Assembly (NCBI RefSeq): GCF_000687455.2
Contig: NZ_JGVW01000109.1
Location: forward strand, 36,421-100,420
DNA: 64,000 nucleotides
Source: Burkholderia sp. lig30
GTDB lineage: Bacteria; Pseudomonadota; Gammaproteobacteria; Burkholderiales; Burkholderiaceae
Reading direction: 5' to 3'
The notes under the pieces are model-generated. The model was not told the DNA's origin. It saw only the letters and a program-made list of their open reading frames with translations, and did not search any database. Position 1 is the first letter of the stretch. Each line of letters begins with the position of its first letter. The position numbers and the translations under genes are program-made. Of the stretch, positions 52,713-61,132 are shown one piece after another.

Positions 52713-54365
52713 ATGTTGAAGACCTACACGTATCCCGAGTTTGTCTACCGCCAGTCCGCCGAGCAAAAGGAAGGCACCGTCAAGCGACACCCGGTCGTCA
52801 TCGTCGGCGCCGGGCCCATCGGCCTCACGGCCGCGCTCGATTGCGCCGCGCGCGGCATCCCCGCCGTCGTGCTCGACGACAACAACACCGTGAGCATCGG
52901 TTCCCGTGCAGTCTGCTATGCGAAGCGCGCGCTCGAGGTCTGGGATCGACTGGGCGTCGGCGAACGCATGGTCGAGAAAGGTGTGAGCTGGAAGGTCGGA
53001 CGGGTTTTTTTCGAGGACAAGCCGGTCTACGCGTTCGACCTGCTGCCCGAGCCCAGACACAAGATGCCGGCCATGATCAATCTTCAGCAGTACTACCTTG
53101 AAGAATACATGGTCGATGCATGCGACAAGCATCCGCTCGTCGATCTGCGCTGGAAGCACAAGCTCGTCAGCCTTTCACAGGGCCCGGATCACGCGACATT
53201 GAACGTCGAGACGCCGGACGGCATCTTCAAGATGGAAGCGGACTGGGTCATCGCCTGCGACGGCGCGAACAGCGACACCCGCAAGATGCTGGGCGCGGGG
53301 TTCACGGGACAGTTCTTCCAGGATCGCTTCCTCATCGCCGACGTGGTCATGAACGCCGAGTTCCCGACCGAGCGCTGGTTCTGGTTCGACCCGCCGTTCC
53401 ATCGCGGGCAGAGCGTGCTGCTGCACAAGCAGTCGGATAACGTCTGGCGCATCGATTTCCAGCTCGGCTGGGATGCCGACCCTGCCGAGGAAAAGAAGCC
53501 GGAAAACGTCATCCCGAGAATCCAGGCCATGCTCGGCAAGGGCGTGGACTTCGAACTCGAGTGGGTGTCGGTCTATCAGTTTGCGTGCCGCCGCATCGAT
53601 AACTTCCGTTACGGACGCGTGCTGTTTGCCGGTGACGCCGCGCACCAGGTCTCGCCATTCGGTGCCCGCGGTGCCAATACCGGTGTGCAGGATATCGACA
53701 ATCTCGTCTGGAAGCTCAAGCTGGTGCTCGATGGGCGCGCGCCTGAAGCGCTGATCGACAGCTACCACGCCGAGCGTGCATTTGCCGCCGACGACAATCT
53801 GCGCAACTCGACGCGATCGACCGATTTCATCACGCCCAAAAGCCGCACGAGCCGCGTGCTTCGCGACGCAGTCCTGTCGCTTGCGGAAACCGAACCGTTT
53901 GCGCGGGCACTCGTCAATAGCGGCCGGCTGTCCACGCCTACACCCTATGTGGAGTCCCCGTTGAACACACCCGACGAGTCGGCGTTCGCAAGGACGATGC
54001 GTCCGGGCACGAATTGCGCCGACGCGCCCGTCCTGCGCAACGGCCGCACGGAATGGCTGCTCAACCAGCTCGGCGATGGCTTTACGGTCCTGACGTTCGG
54101 AGCGGCCGCCACGCCCGGCCAGATTGCCGCATCGGGTGCATCCGTGAAGGTGCTGAACATTGGTCAACCGGGTTCGGCGGCTGACATCGTCGATGCCGAA
54201 GGACTCGTCGCGCAGCGCTACGACGCACGTCCCGGCACCGTTTACCTGATCCGCCCGGATCAATATGTCGCTGCACGGTGGCGCGAGTTCGATGTCGAGA
54301 AAATAGAGGCGGCCATTGGGCGCTGCCTCGCCCGTCAACCTGAAGCGGAGTACGAGCGATGCTGA
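52713..54365 (+). CDS. FAD-dependent aromatic hydroxylase (MhpA/PHBH-like)
   Basis: A 550-aa class A flavoprotein monooxygenase. The ADP-binding fold VVIVGAGPIGLTAALDCAA begins near residue 28, the DG motif is WVIACDGANSDTRKML near 185, and the GD motif is RVLFAGDAAHQVSPFGARGAN near 305. A C-terminal thioredoxin-like domain (residues about 410-550) matches the MhpA subgroup, which hydroxylates phenolic acids with NAD(P)H and oxygen. It follows the VOC gene by 13 bp and overlaps the DUF2783 gene by 7 bp. Exact substrate is unknown. Confidence 0.88.
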   Translation: MLKTYTYPEFVYRQSAEQKEGTVKRHPVVIVGAGPIGLTAALDCAARGIPAVVLDDNNTVSIGSRAVCYAKRALEVWDRLGVGERMVEKGVSWKVGRVFFEDKPVYAFDLLPEPRHKMPAMINLQQYYLEEYMVDACDKHPLVDLRWKHKLVSLSQGPDHATLNVETPDGIFKMEADWVIACDGANSDTRKMLGAGFTGQFFQDRFLIADVVMNAEFPTERWFWFDPPFHRGQSVLLHKQSDNVWRIDFQLGWDADPAEEKKPENVIPRIQAMLGKGVDFELEWVSVYQFACRRIDNFRYGRVLFAGDAAHQVSPFGARGANTGVQDIDNLVWKLKLVLDGRAPEALIDSYHAERAFAADDNLRNSTRSTDFITPKSRTSRVLRDAVLSLAETEPFARALVNSGRLSTPTPYVESPLNTPDESAFARTMRPGTNCADAPVLRNGRTEWLLNQLGDGFTVLTFGAAATPGQIAASGASVKVLNIGQPGSAADIVDAEGLVAQRYDARPGTVYLIRPDQYVAARWREFDVEKIEAAIGRCLARQPEAEYERC

Positions 54366-54547
54366 ACCACGAACTGAATCTGGCCGAACCCGATGCATTT
54401 TACGAGGAGCTGATCGCGGCTCAGCGCGATCTCAGCGAGGCACAGGCCGAATTGATGAACGCAAAGCTGTTGCTCATACTCGCCAACCAGATCGTCGATC
54501 GAAACATCCTGCGCGAGGCACTCGAGGTCGCCCGGTCCAATCTATAG
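54359..54547 (+). CDS. DUF2783 domain-containing small protein
   Basis: A 62-aa acidic, helical protein: LAEPDAFYEELIAAQRDLSE then AELMNAKLLLILANQIVDR, the DUF2783 pattern. Members are typically encoded next to FAD-dependent hydroxylases; no function is established. The start overlaps the hydroxylase stop by 7 bp, showing tight co-translation and suggesting a subunit or chaperone-like partner. It ends the MarR-facing operon. Confidence 0.85.
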   Translation: MLNHELNLAEPDAFYEELIAAQRDLSEAQAELMNAKLLLILANQIVDRNILREALEVARSNL

Positions 54548-54700
54548 ACCGTGTCCGGCGGCCCCGCGCGACGCCGAGGTCCGCGCGGGGCGATGTGCTT
54601 TTCTTGCCGATTCATGCTATCGGCTCATGGCGCCCGGCACCTAAGCTTTCTTCATCGTAAGCCGCGTCGTCGCGCGCGGCCCCTGGAGGAGCTATTCAGC

Positions 54701-55141
54701 ATGATCGACTTCCTGACCGTTGCGAATCTCGAATCGGACACAGCCGACTCTGGCATGTTGCTGTTTGCACTGGCCGCGATGCCCGTCGAGCCGGCCGGCG
54801 CACCGGGATGGTTTCAGCGTCGCATGCATACGTGCGCGAGCGTCATTTCTCGCGAGGAAGACGTTTCCGATGTGCTGCTGCGATTGCCGCAGAGCTGGAA
54901 TATCGTCGACGACGCACGCTGCAAAGGCTTGCATGACGACGAGGACATCGTCACGAGCGATCCGCGTTTCAATCAGGGCTTCGATCCGCGAAGCTTCGCC
55001 ATCGTCGCGCATGCCGACGGCGAGCGCTTCGCGATGCTCATGCTGATCAACGCCGCCGAGGCCGCGCTCATGCAGGAGCGTTTTTTCCGGAAGGGCCAGC
55101 CGTTCGAGCATTGCGTATTTGGTTCGCGAACAGATCGATAG
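54701..55141 (+). CDS. hypothetical protein, 146 aa
   Basis: A soluble 146-aa protein with no signal or membrane segment. A strong ribosome site (GGAGGAG) lies about 9 nt before the ATG at 54701. Features seen: VLLRLPQSWNIVDDARCKGL and SFAIVAHADGERFAMLMLIN, with an acidic middle (DDEDIVTSDPRF). It lies 153 bp after the DUF2783 gene, same direction. I do not recognise a family and assign no function. Confidence 0.7.
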   Translation: MIDFLTVANLESDTADSGMLLFALAAMPVEPAGAPGWFQRRMHTCASVISREEDVSDVLLRLPQSWNIVDDARCKGLHDDEDIVTSDPRFNQGFDPRSFAIVAHADGERFAMLMLINAAEAALMQERFFRKGQPFEHCVFGSRTDR

Positions 55142-55185
55142 CGGTGCGGCCGATCATGAACGTTTACCCGCGTATCACCAGCCGC

Positions 55186-55199
55186 TGCCGATTTGCGCT
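55186..55199 (+). promoter_or_regulatory. shared amine-catabolism motif, site 1
   Basis: TGCCGATTTGCGCT, ending 103 bp before the aldehyde dehydrogenase start. It matches sites 2 (57997) and 3 (61000) at 12 to 13 of 14 positions. Likely binding site of the AraC regulator encoded at 56932. Confidence 0.65.
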
Positions 55200-55302
55200 A
55201 ACGCTCCCGAACCGCCGCGCCTAAAGTCGCCCGAAGGAGCCGGGCCACGCGCGGTTTGCGCGCATCCACCGGTCCGGTCACGAACCAGGCGAGACAGAAA
55301 AC

Positions 55303-56808
55303 ATGACAGCGACTAATGAGACGAAGATCGTCATCGACGCGCGCGTCCGCGCATTTCTCGGACGGGAACCCGGTCTGTTCATCAACGGCGCGTCGTGTCC
55401 GGCGCATTCCACGCGGCGGCTCGACGTCTTCGATCCTTCGACCGCCGAAGTATTGACGACCGTGCCCGACGCAGACGCCGCCGACGTCGATCGCGCGGTG
55501 TCGAACGCACGTGAAGCGTTCGACAACCGCGTCTGGAGCGGCCTGCGTCCCGCCGACCGCGAGCGCATTCTTCTGCGTCTTGCGGACGTGATCGAGACCC
55601 ATGCCGAAGAGCTGGCGCAACTGGAAACGCTCAACCAGGGCAAGTCGATCAACATCGCACGCGCCATCGAAGTCGGCGCGACGGTGGAATACGTGCGCTA
55701 CATGGCCGGCTGGGCGACGAAGATCACCGGTGAAACGCTCGACGTGTCGATTCCGTTCCCGCCGGGCGCGCGTTATACGGCCTTCACGCGCAAGGAACCG
55801 GTGGGCGTGGTGGCCGGCATCGTGCCGTGGAACTTCCCGTTGATGATCGCCGTATGGAAGCTGATTCCCGCGCTCGCGGCAGGCTGCACCATCGTCATCA
55901 AGCCGTCGCCGGAGACGCCGCTGACGGCGCTTCGCCTCGCGGAACTCGCCACGGAAGCCGGCGTGCCCGCGGGCGTCTTCAATGTCGTGACGGGCGGCCG
56001 GGAATGCGGTGCGGCGCTAGCATCGCATCCCGGCATCGCGAAAATCACGTTCACCGGCTCGACGCCGACAGGAAAGTTGATCGGCGCCGCCGCCCTGCAG
56101 AACATGACCCGTTTCTCGCTGGAGCTCGGCGGCAAGAATCCGGCGATCATGCTGGCCGACGTGGACGTCGACCAGGCCGTGCAAGGCGCGCTGGCGGGCG
56201 GCTTCCTGAATCAGGGGCAGGTCTGCGCCGCGGTTTCGCGCATCTACGTGCATCGCAGCAAATACCGGCAGATCGCCGACGGGCTCGCCGATATCGCGCG
56301 TTCCATGACCCTCGGCCCGGGCATCGATCCTGCCGCCCAGATCAATCCGCTGGTTTCTTCGCATCATCGGGCGTGCGTCGAAGCGCATATCGCGCGGGCG
56401 AAGGCGGATGGCTTGCGCTTTCTCGCGGGCGGCACGCCCGTGGACCGGCCCGGGTACTATGTGCGGCCCACGGTGATCGCGGACGTTCCCGCCGACGCCG
56501 CGATCGTCCGCGAGGAAGTGTTCGGACCGGTGCTGGCGCTCGTCCCGTTCGACGATCCGCAAGAGGCCTTGCGGCTCGCCAACGACTCCCCCTACGGGCT
56601 CGCCGCGAGCCTCTGGACGAACGACTTGCGCGCGGCGATGAATCTCACCCAGAAGATCGAGGCGGGCACCGTGTGGGTGAACTGTCACGTGCCGCTCGAC
56701 CCTTCGATGCCCTTTGGCGGATACAAGCAGTCGGGCATCGGTCGCGAGTTCGGCAAGTACGCGGTCGAAGCCTGTACCGAAACGAAGTCCGTCTGCATCG
56801 CGCATTGA
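55303..56808 (+). CDS. NAD(P)-dependent aldehyde dehydrogenase, phenylacetaldehyde-dehydrogenase-like
   Basis: A 501-aa ALDH with all catalytic parts: GIVPWNFPLMIAVWKLIPAL near residue 172, cofactor loop FTGSTPTGKLIG near 248, general-base Glu in LELGGKNPAI near 272, and nucleophile Cys in NQGQVCAAVSR near 306. The overall pattern is like FeaB/betaine-aldehyde-type enzymes. With an AraC regulator, permease and FAD amine-oxidase-like gene downstream, oxidation of an amine-derived (perhaps aromatic) aldehyde is a sensible proposal. Substrate is not determined by sequence alone. Confidence 0.88.
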   Translation: MTATNETKIVIDARVRAFLGREPGLFINGASCPAHSTRRLDVFDPSTAEVLTTVPDADAADVDRAVSNAREAFDNRVWSGLRPADRERILLRLADVIETHAEELAQLETLNQGKSINIARAIEVGATVEYVRYMAGWATKITGETLDVSIPFPPGARYTAFTRKEPVGVVAGIVPWNFPLMIAVWKLIPALAAGCTIVIKPSPETPLTALRLAELATEAGVPAGVFNVVTGGRECGAALASHPGIAKITFTGSTPTGKLIGAAALQNMTRFSLELGGKNPAIMLADVDVDQAVQGALAGGFLNQGQVCAAVSRIYVHRSKYRQIADGLADIARSMTLGPGIDPAAQINPLVSSHHRACVEAHIARAKADGLRFLAGGTPVDRPGYYVRPTVIADVPADAAIVREEVFGPVLALVPFDDPQEALRLANDSPYGLAASLWTNDLRAAMNLTQKIEAGTVWVNCHVPLDPSMPFGGYKQSGIGREFGKYAVEACTETKSVCIAH

Positions 56809-56931
56809 GCATGCGCAGACGACGTGGCGTGTCCGGCAGCAAGCGCCCACGCAGGCAATGACGCGTATTTTTGACGAGCGATCCGACAGCATGCTCCTGC
56901 TTTAAGATAGCAACATCAAGGAGAGGAGGCG

Positions 56932-57873
56932 ATGGACTTCAAAGTCAGCTCGCTCGTCGATGTGCACGACCATTCGCTTGCCGTCAGCGGCTGGGAGCAG
57001 GTCTACCGGCAGATGACGCCCGGCCGATTCGAAAGCAAGGTCGTCGAGGCCACGTCGTCGGCGTTTCATTTTTTTCGCGAGTCGACCAATCGGCGCATCG
57101 TGCAGGCGGGGGTGTCTCCTGCCGGCTACGCGTCGATCGCCGTGCCGCTTTCGGCTCCGCTCGCCGGCACCTTCCAGGGGCAAAGGATCAACGGATTCGC
57201 GCTGATGCTGCTGAGCCCCGGCGAGGAGTTTCGCTTCTATACGCCGGAAGCGATGCACTATGCCGGCGTGAGCCTGCCCGTCGAACAGATGAACGAACTG
57301 GTTGCGGTTACCGTTGGGGACGATGTGGCGCGGCAGTGGAAGCGCAACGTTCTGCCGGTCTCCGACGATGCCGCGCAAGTGCTGCAGCAGCGGCTCGTTC
57401 CCGTCCTCGACGCGGCCGAAGCCAATCCTGCCGCGCTCACGCATCCCGCATCGGTCAAACTCTTTCAGGACGAAGTGCTGGGCGTGCTGCTCGGCCTGCT
57501 CGAAAGCGCGAGCGGGGTGTCGAAGCGCGACCTGACTCACGCCACCTACAGCGATATCGTCCGGCGTTGCGAACGCATCGCCAGCGAGAATGCGCCCGAG
57601 CCCGTCACCGCGCTCGATCTGTGCCGTGCGTTGCGGTGCAGCCGCCGGACCTTGCAAACCAGCTTTCAGCGAGTCGCGAACGTCACGCCCGTCGAATATC
57701 TGCGTGCGATGCGGCTGAACGCGGTGCGTCGCCTGCTGCGCTCCACCAGTGCGGAAGAACTGCTCATCGGCGATGCCGCCGCGCGTTACGGCTTCTCGCA
57801 TTTGAGCTACTTCGCCCGCGAATACCGCGACCTCTTCGGCGAGCTTCCGTCGCAGACACAGCGCCGGTTCTGA
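56932..57873 (+). CDS. AraC-family transcriptional regulator (FeaR/EutR-like layout)
   Basis: A 313-aa regulator. The N-terminal 200 residues form a ligand-sensing domain without clear motif (RQMTPGRFESKVVEATSSAF, LSPGEEFRFYTPE). The C-terminal AraC domain has two helix-turn-helices: VTALDLCRALRCSRRTLQTSF near residue 222 and IGDAAARYGFSHLSYFAREY near 280, with the FGELPSQTQRR end. The start has AGGAGAGGAGG upstream. It lies between the aldehyde dehydrogenase and permease genes and is the obvious candidate to bind the repeated TGCCRATTTGYGCT motif. Confidence 0.88.
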   Translation: MDFKVSSLVDVHDHSLAVSGWEQVYRQMTPGRFESKVVEATSSAFHFFRESTNRRIVQAGVSPAGYASIAVPLSAPLAGTFQGQRINGFALMLLSPGEEFRFYTPEAMHYAGVSLPVEQMNELVAVTVGDDVARQWKRNVLPVSDDAAQVLQQRLVPVLDAAEANPAALTHPASVKLFQDEVLGVLLGLLESASGVSKRDLTHATYSDIVRRCERIASENAPEPVTALDLCRALRCSRRTLQTSFQRVANVTPVEYLRAMRLNAVRRLLRSTSAEELLIGDAAARYGFSHLSYFAREYRDLFGELPSQTQRRF

Positions 57874-57996
57874 GACAGACCTTTCGCCATCCTTTCGATT
57901 CACACCCTTTGGGGACCGTCCTGCGTTGTTTCGCTCACGCGATGTCGCGACGAACCCATGCATTGCCTAGGCAAAAACCCTAACGCGCTTGCGCAT

Positions 57997-58010
57997 TGCC
58001 AATTTGTGCT
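57997..58010 (+). promoter_or_regulatory. shared amine-catabolism motif, site 2
   Basis: TGCCAATTTGTGCT, ending 113 bp before the permease start; one mismatch to site 3. Confidence 0.65.
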
Positions 58011-58123
58011 GCCGGTGGCGTATTTTGGTTTTCTAAATTCTCCAGCAACACATGACCGCACGTGAATCGCATGAGCGCTCACCGATGCGGGTCAACCCAT
58101 GCCTGACCACCTGGAGAGAACCA

Positions 58124-59572
58124 ATGAGCGTCGCTATGGAACCTACACCCTCGACCGAGCTGCGCAAAGGCGCGCTGGGACTGGGGTTCATCGTCTTCTT
58201 CGTCATTTCGGCGGCGGGCCCGCTCGTGGCGATCGCCGGCGGCTTTCCGATCGGCATCATGCTCGGCAATGGTGCAGGCACGCCTTCGTTGCTCATCGCG
58301 ACCGTCGTGATCCTGCTGCTCTTCGCGGCCGGCTATACCGCAATGGCGCGTCACGTCACCAACGCAGGCGGCTTCTATGCGTTCACCGCGCGTGGCCTGG
58401 GCGGAACGGCGGGTGGCGCGGCGGCGCTGCTCGCCCTGCTCGGGTACAACACGATGCAAATCGGCCTGTACGGCATGTTCGGCGCGGTCGCGGCGGGCTT
58501 CGGGTCATCCCATTTCGGTATCGGCGCGCCCTGGTGGGTCTATTCGCTTGCGGCACTCGCGAGCATCGCCGTGCTTGGCTACCGGCAGATCGATCTTTCC
58601 GCGAAGGTGCTGTCGCTGCTCGTCATCGGCGAGTACGTCGTCGTGCTGGTGCTCGATATCGCGATCCTCCACAGCGGTGGCGCGCACGGCGTCAATCTGG
58701 CGTCTTTCACACCGCACACGTTCATGAGCGGAACGCCCGCCATCGGCTTCCTGTTCTGCTTCGCGACCTTCATCGGCTTCGAGGCCACGACGATCTATAG
58801 CGAGGAAGCCAAAGACCCGCAGCGCACGGTGCCGCTCGCCACGTACATCTCGGTGCTGCTGATCGGCGCGTTCTATTGCTTCTCGGTCTGGTGCATGATC
58901 GTCGGCGCCGGCGTGGACGACATCGTCAAAACGCTGACCGCGCTCGCCGATCCGACGACGTTCCTCTATTCGCTGTCGGATCATTACGCGAACCATGCGC
59001 TGACCAATGCCATGAGCGTGCTCTTCATCACGAGCGTCTATGCCGGCCTGCTCGCGTTTCACAATTCGGCGTCGCGCTATTTCTTCGCGAGCGGCCGAGA
59101 AGGGCTGCTGCCGACGACGCTGGGCCGTACCCATCCGCTGCACAGCAGCCCGCACATCGGATCGCTCGTGCAATCGGCCGTGGCATTGATCGTCGTGACC
59201 GCGTTCATCGTCATGCGCGCCGATCCGGTGCTGACGCTCTTTTCCTGGCTCACCAATGTCGCCACGCTGTGCATCATCGCGCTGATGGTGCTGTCCTCCG
59301 CGGCGGTCTTCCTGTTCTTCAAGCGCCTGCCCTCCAGCAAGGAAAGCGCATTGCGCGTGGCCGTGTTTCCGGTCGTGTCGGGTCTCGCGCTTGCCACCGT
59401 GCTGGTTCTCGCCATCGCGAACTTCCCGCTGCTGACGGGAGCGGGCGCCACGCTGTCGTATTCGCTGACAGCGCTGTTGCCGATCTTCGCCATCGCGGGC
59501 GTCATCGCGGCGCGAAGTCTCAAGCGACGCGACCAGGCCTGCTACGAGCGCCTCGGAAGCTCGCGCCTCTGA
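58124..59572 (+). CDS. APC-superfamily amino acid/amine permease
   Basis: A 482-aa permease with twelve predicted membrane helices. The first helix contains the APC substrate loop (FFVISAAGPLVAIAGGFPIG), and FCFATFIGFEATTIYSEEAKDP in helix 6-7 is a typical family signature. It should take up the amine or amino acid handled by the neighbouring enzymes. The ATG at 58124 has GGAGAG at a suitable distance; an earlier frame start at 58052 lacks this and adds a non-conserved hydrophilic leader. Confidence 0.88.
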   Translation: MSVAMEPTPSTELRKGALGLGFIVFFVISAAGPLVAIAGGFPIGIMLGNGAGTPSLLIATVVILLLFAAGYTAMARHVTNAGGFYAFTARGLGGTAGGAAALLALLGYNTMQIGLYGMFGAVAAGFGSSHFGIGAPWWVYSLAALASIAVLGYRQIDLSAKVLSLLVIGEYVVVLVLDIAILHSGGAHGVNLASFTPHTFMSGTPAIGFLFCFATFIGFEATTIYSEEAKDPQRTVPLATYISVLLIGAFYCFSVWCMIVGAGVDDIVKTLTALADPTTFLYSLSDHYANHALTNAMSVLFITSVYAGLLAFHNSASRYFFASGREGLLPTTLGRTHPLHSSPHIGSLVQSAVALIVVTAFIVMRADPVLTLFSWLTNVATLCIIALMVLSSAAVFLFFKRLPSSKESALRVAVFPVVSGLALATVLVLAIANFPLLTGAGATLSYSLTALLPIFAIAGVIAARSLKRRDQACYERLGSSRL

Positions 59573-59710
59573 TCAGAACGCTACGCGACGCACGCTTAGC
59601 TGTTGACTCCGCGTTCTTCCGCGAACGCACTCTTCCTTAATGAACACACGTTGCGCAGCATGCTCCGCATGACCGCGCGGGGCGACGCACGTCGATCGAA
59701 ACACACATTC

Positions 59711-60937
59711 ATGAAAAACACTCAAGCAATCAAGTCGACCTGGATGGCTACAGCGCTGGCGCTATGCGGCGCATGGACGAATCACGCCGATGCCCAAAGC
59801 AGCCTGACGTTCTATGGAACCGTCGATGCGGGGGTCGTCTATTCGACGAATCAACAGGTCACCCAGGCAGACGGCTCCATCACAAGCGGCCATGCGGTGC
59901 AGATGAGTGGCGGCAACCTCGTCCCGTCGCGTTGGGGACTGACCGGAACCGAAGACCTCGGCGGCCCGCTGAAGGCGACCTTCTCTCTGGAAAATCAGTT
60001 CCTGACGGGAACCGGCTCGATGCTGCAAAGCGGCGCGCTCTTCAGCCGGCAGGCATGGGTCGGCTTGCGCGACGAGCGCATCGGTACGCTGGGACTCGGC
60101 CGCCAATACGATTCGTACTCCGACTTCCTGGGTGTCTATGCATCGAGCAATAACTGGGCGACGCTGTACGGCTCGCACTTCGGCGACGTGGACAACCTGA
60201 ACGAAGCCTTCAACATGAACAACGCGGTGAAGTTCACGAGCGTGGATTTCAACGGCTTCACCTTCGGCGGCACGTTCAGCCTCGGCGGCCAGGCCGGCAA
60301 CTTCTCCGCGCGGCGCGGCTATGCCGTGGCCGGCGGCTACGCACGCGGCCCCGTATCGATCAGCGTGGGCTACATGACGCTCAACGATCCATTCAACGCC
60401 GCGCTGGGTGGCGCCGATGGCTATATCGGCGACTTTTCCTGCGCCAACGCCGTGGCCAGCTACTGCCAGCTGCAAAACGCACGCACGATCAAGGCATACG
60501 GCGCGGGCGGTTCGATCGTATTGGGGGATGCGACCGTGGCCGCCGTGTACACGCATACCCGGCTGGAAGGCAGCCAGTACTTCGCGAGCGCGGCGTCGCC
60601 CGGCGGACAGGACGTGTCGTTCGACATCGCTGAAGTCAACCTGAACTACGCGGTCACGCCGTTCTGGAATCTCGGTGTCGCGTACATCTTCAACAACGCG
60701 AAGCCCGGCGGCGGGAGTTCCACGCACTTCCATCAGGTGAACCTCGGGACCAACTACCAGTTGTCGAAGCGCACGGCGCTGTATGCCGTCGCCATCGCGC
60801 AGCAAGCGGGCGGGACCGGCTTGGGCACCAACGCGTCGGGCAGCGCGAGCGCCAACTATGCGCAGATTCCCAATCTGGTGAACAGCAACTCGGACCGCCA
60901 GCTCGCGGTCCTCGCGGGCGTCAGAGTGAATTTCTGA
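59711..60937 (+). CDS. Gram-negative trimeric porin (OmpC/Omp32-type)
   Basis: A 408-aa outer-membrane beta-barrel: signal peptide ending ADA-Q near residue 28, then QSSLTFYGTVDAGVVYST, the standard first strand of betaproteobacterial porins. RWGLTGTEDLGGPLKATFSLE near 78 and RQAWVGLRDERIGTLGLGRQYD near 115 follow the family order. The C-terminus ends with LAVLAGVRVNF, whose terminal Phe is the barrel-assembly signal. Placed after the permease gene, it likely serves uptake of the same compound. Confidence 0.92.
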   Translation: MKNTQAIKSTWMATALALCGAWTNHADAQSSLTFYGTVDAGVVYSTNQQVTQADGSITSGHAVQMSGGNLVPSRWGLTGTEDLGGPLKATFSLENQFLTGTGSMLQSGALFSRQAWVGLRDERIGTLGLGRQYDSYSDFLGVYASSNNWATLYGSHFGDVDNLNEAFNMNNAVKFTSVDFNGFTFGGTFSLGGQAGNFSARRGYAVAGGYARGPVSISVGYMTLNDPFNAALGGADGYIGDFSCANAVASYCQLQNARTIKAYGAGGSIVLGDATVAAVYTHTRLEGSQYFASAASPGGQDVSFDIAEVNLNYAVTPFWNLGVAYIFNNAKPGGGSSTHFHQVNLGTNYQLSKRTALYAVAIAQQAGGTGLGTNASGSASANYAQIPNLVNSNSDRQLAVLAGVRVNF

Positions 60938-60999
60938 CGCCGATGAGCCATGCGCCTGCCGAACGGACGGACGACGGTCAGGCCAGCCCGGCGTGCCTT

Positions 61000-61031
61000 T
61001 GCCGATTTGTGCTCACCCAAACAAATCGGCA
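61000..61031 (+). promoter_or_regulatory. shared amine-catabolism motif, site 3, within an 11-bp inverted repeat
   Basis: TGCCGATTTGTGCT (61000-61013) starts a perfect inverted repeat TGCCGATTTGT-N10-ACAAATCGGCA ending at 61031. It lies between the porin stop and the FAD oxidoreductase start at 61133. The first arm is the motif shared with sites 1 and 2. It could also act as a hairpin in the porin transcript. Confidence 0.7.
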
Positions 61032-61132
61032 GATCCAGAATGAAAGTACGGCAACCGGTCAACACCCGACTCCGAGCGCCCCCTGCGGCAGCGCCATCAG
61101 CCTCGGTTGCAACCGGAGACAAAGGAACGACG

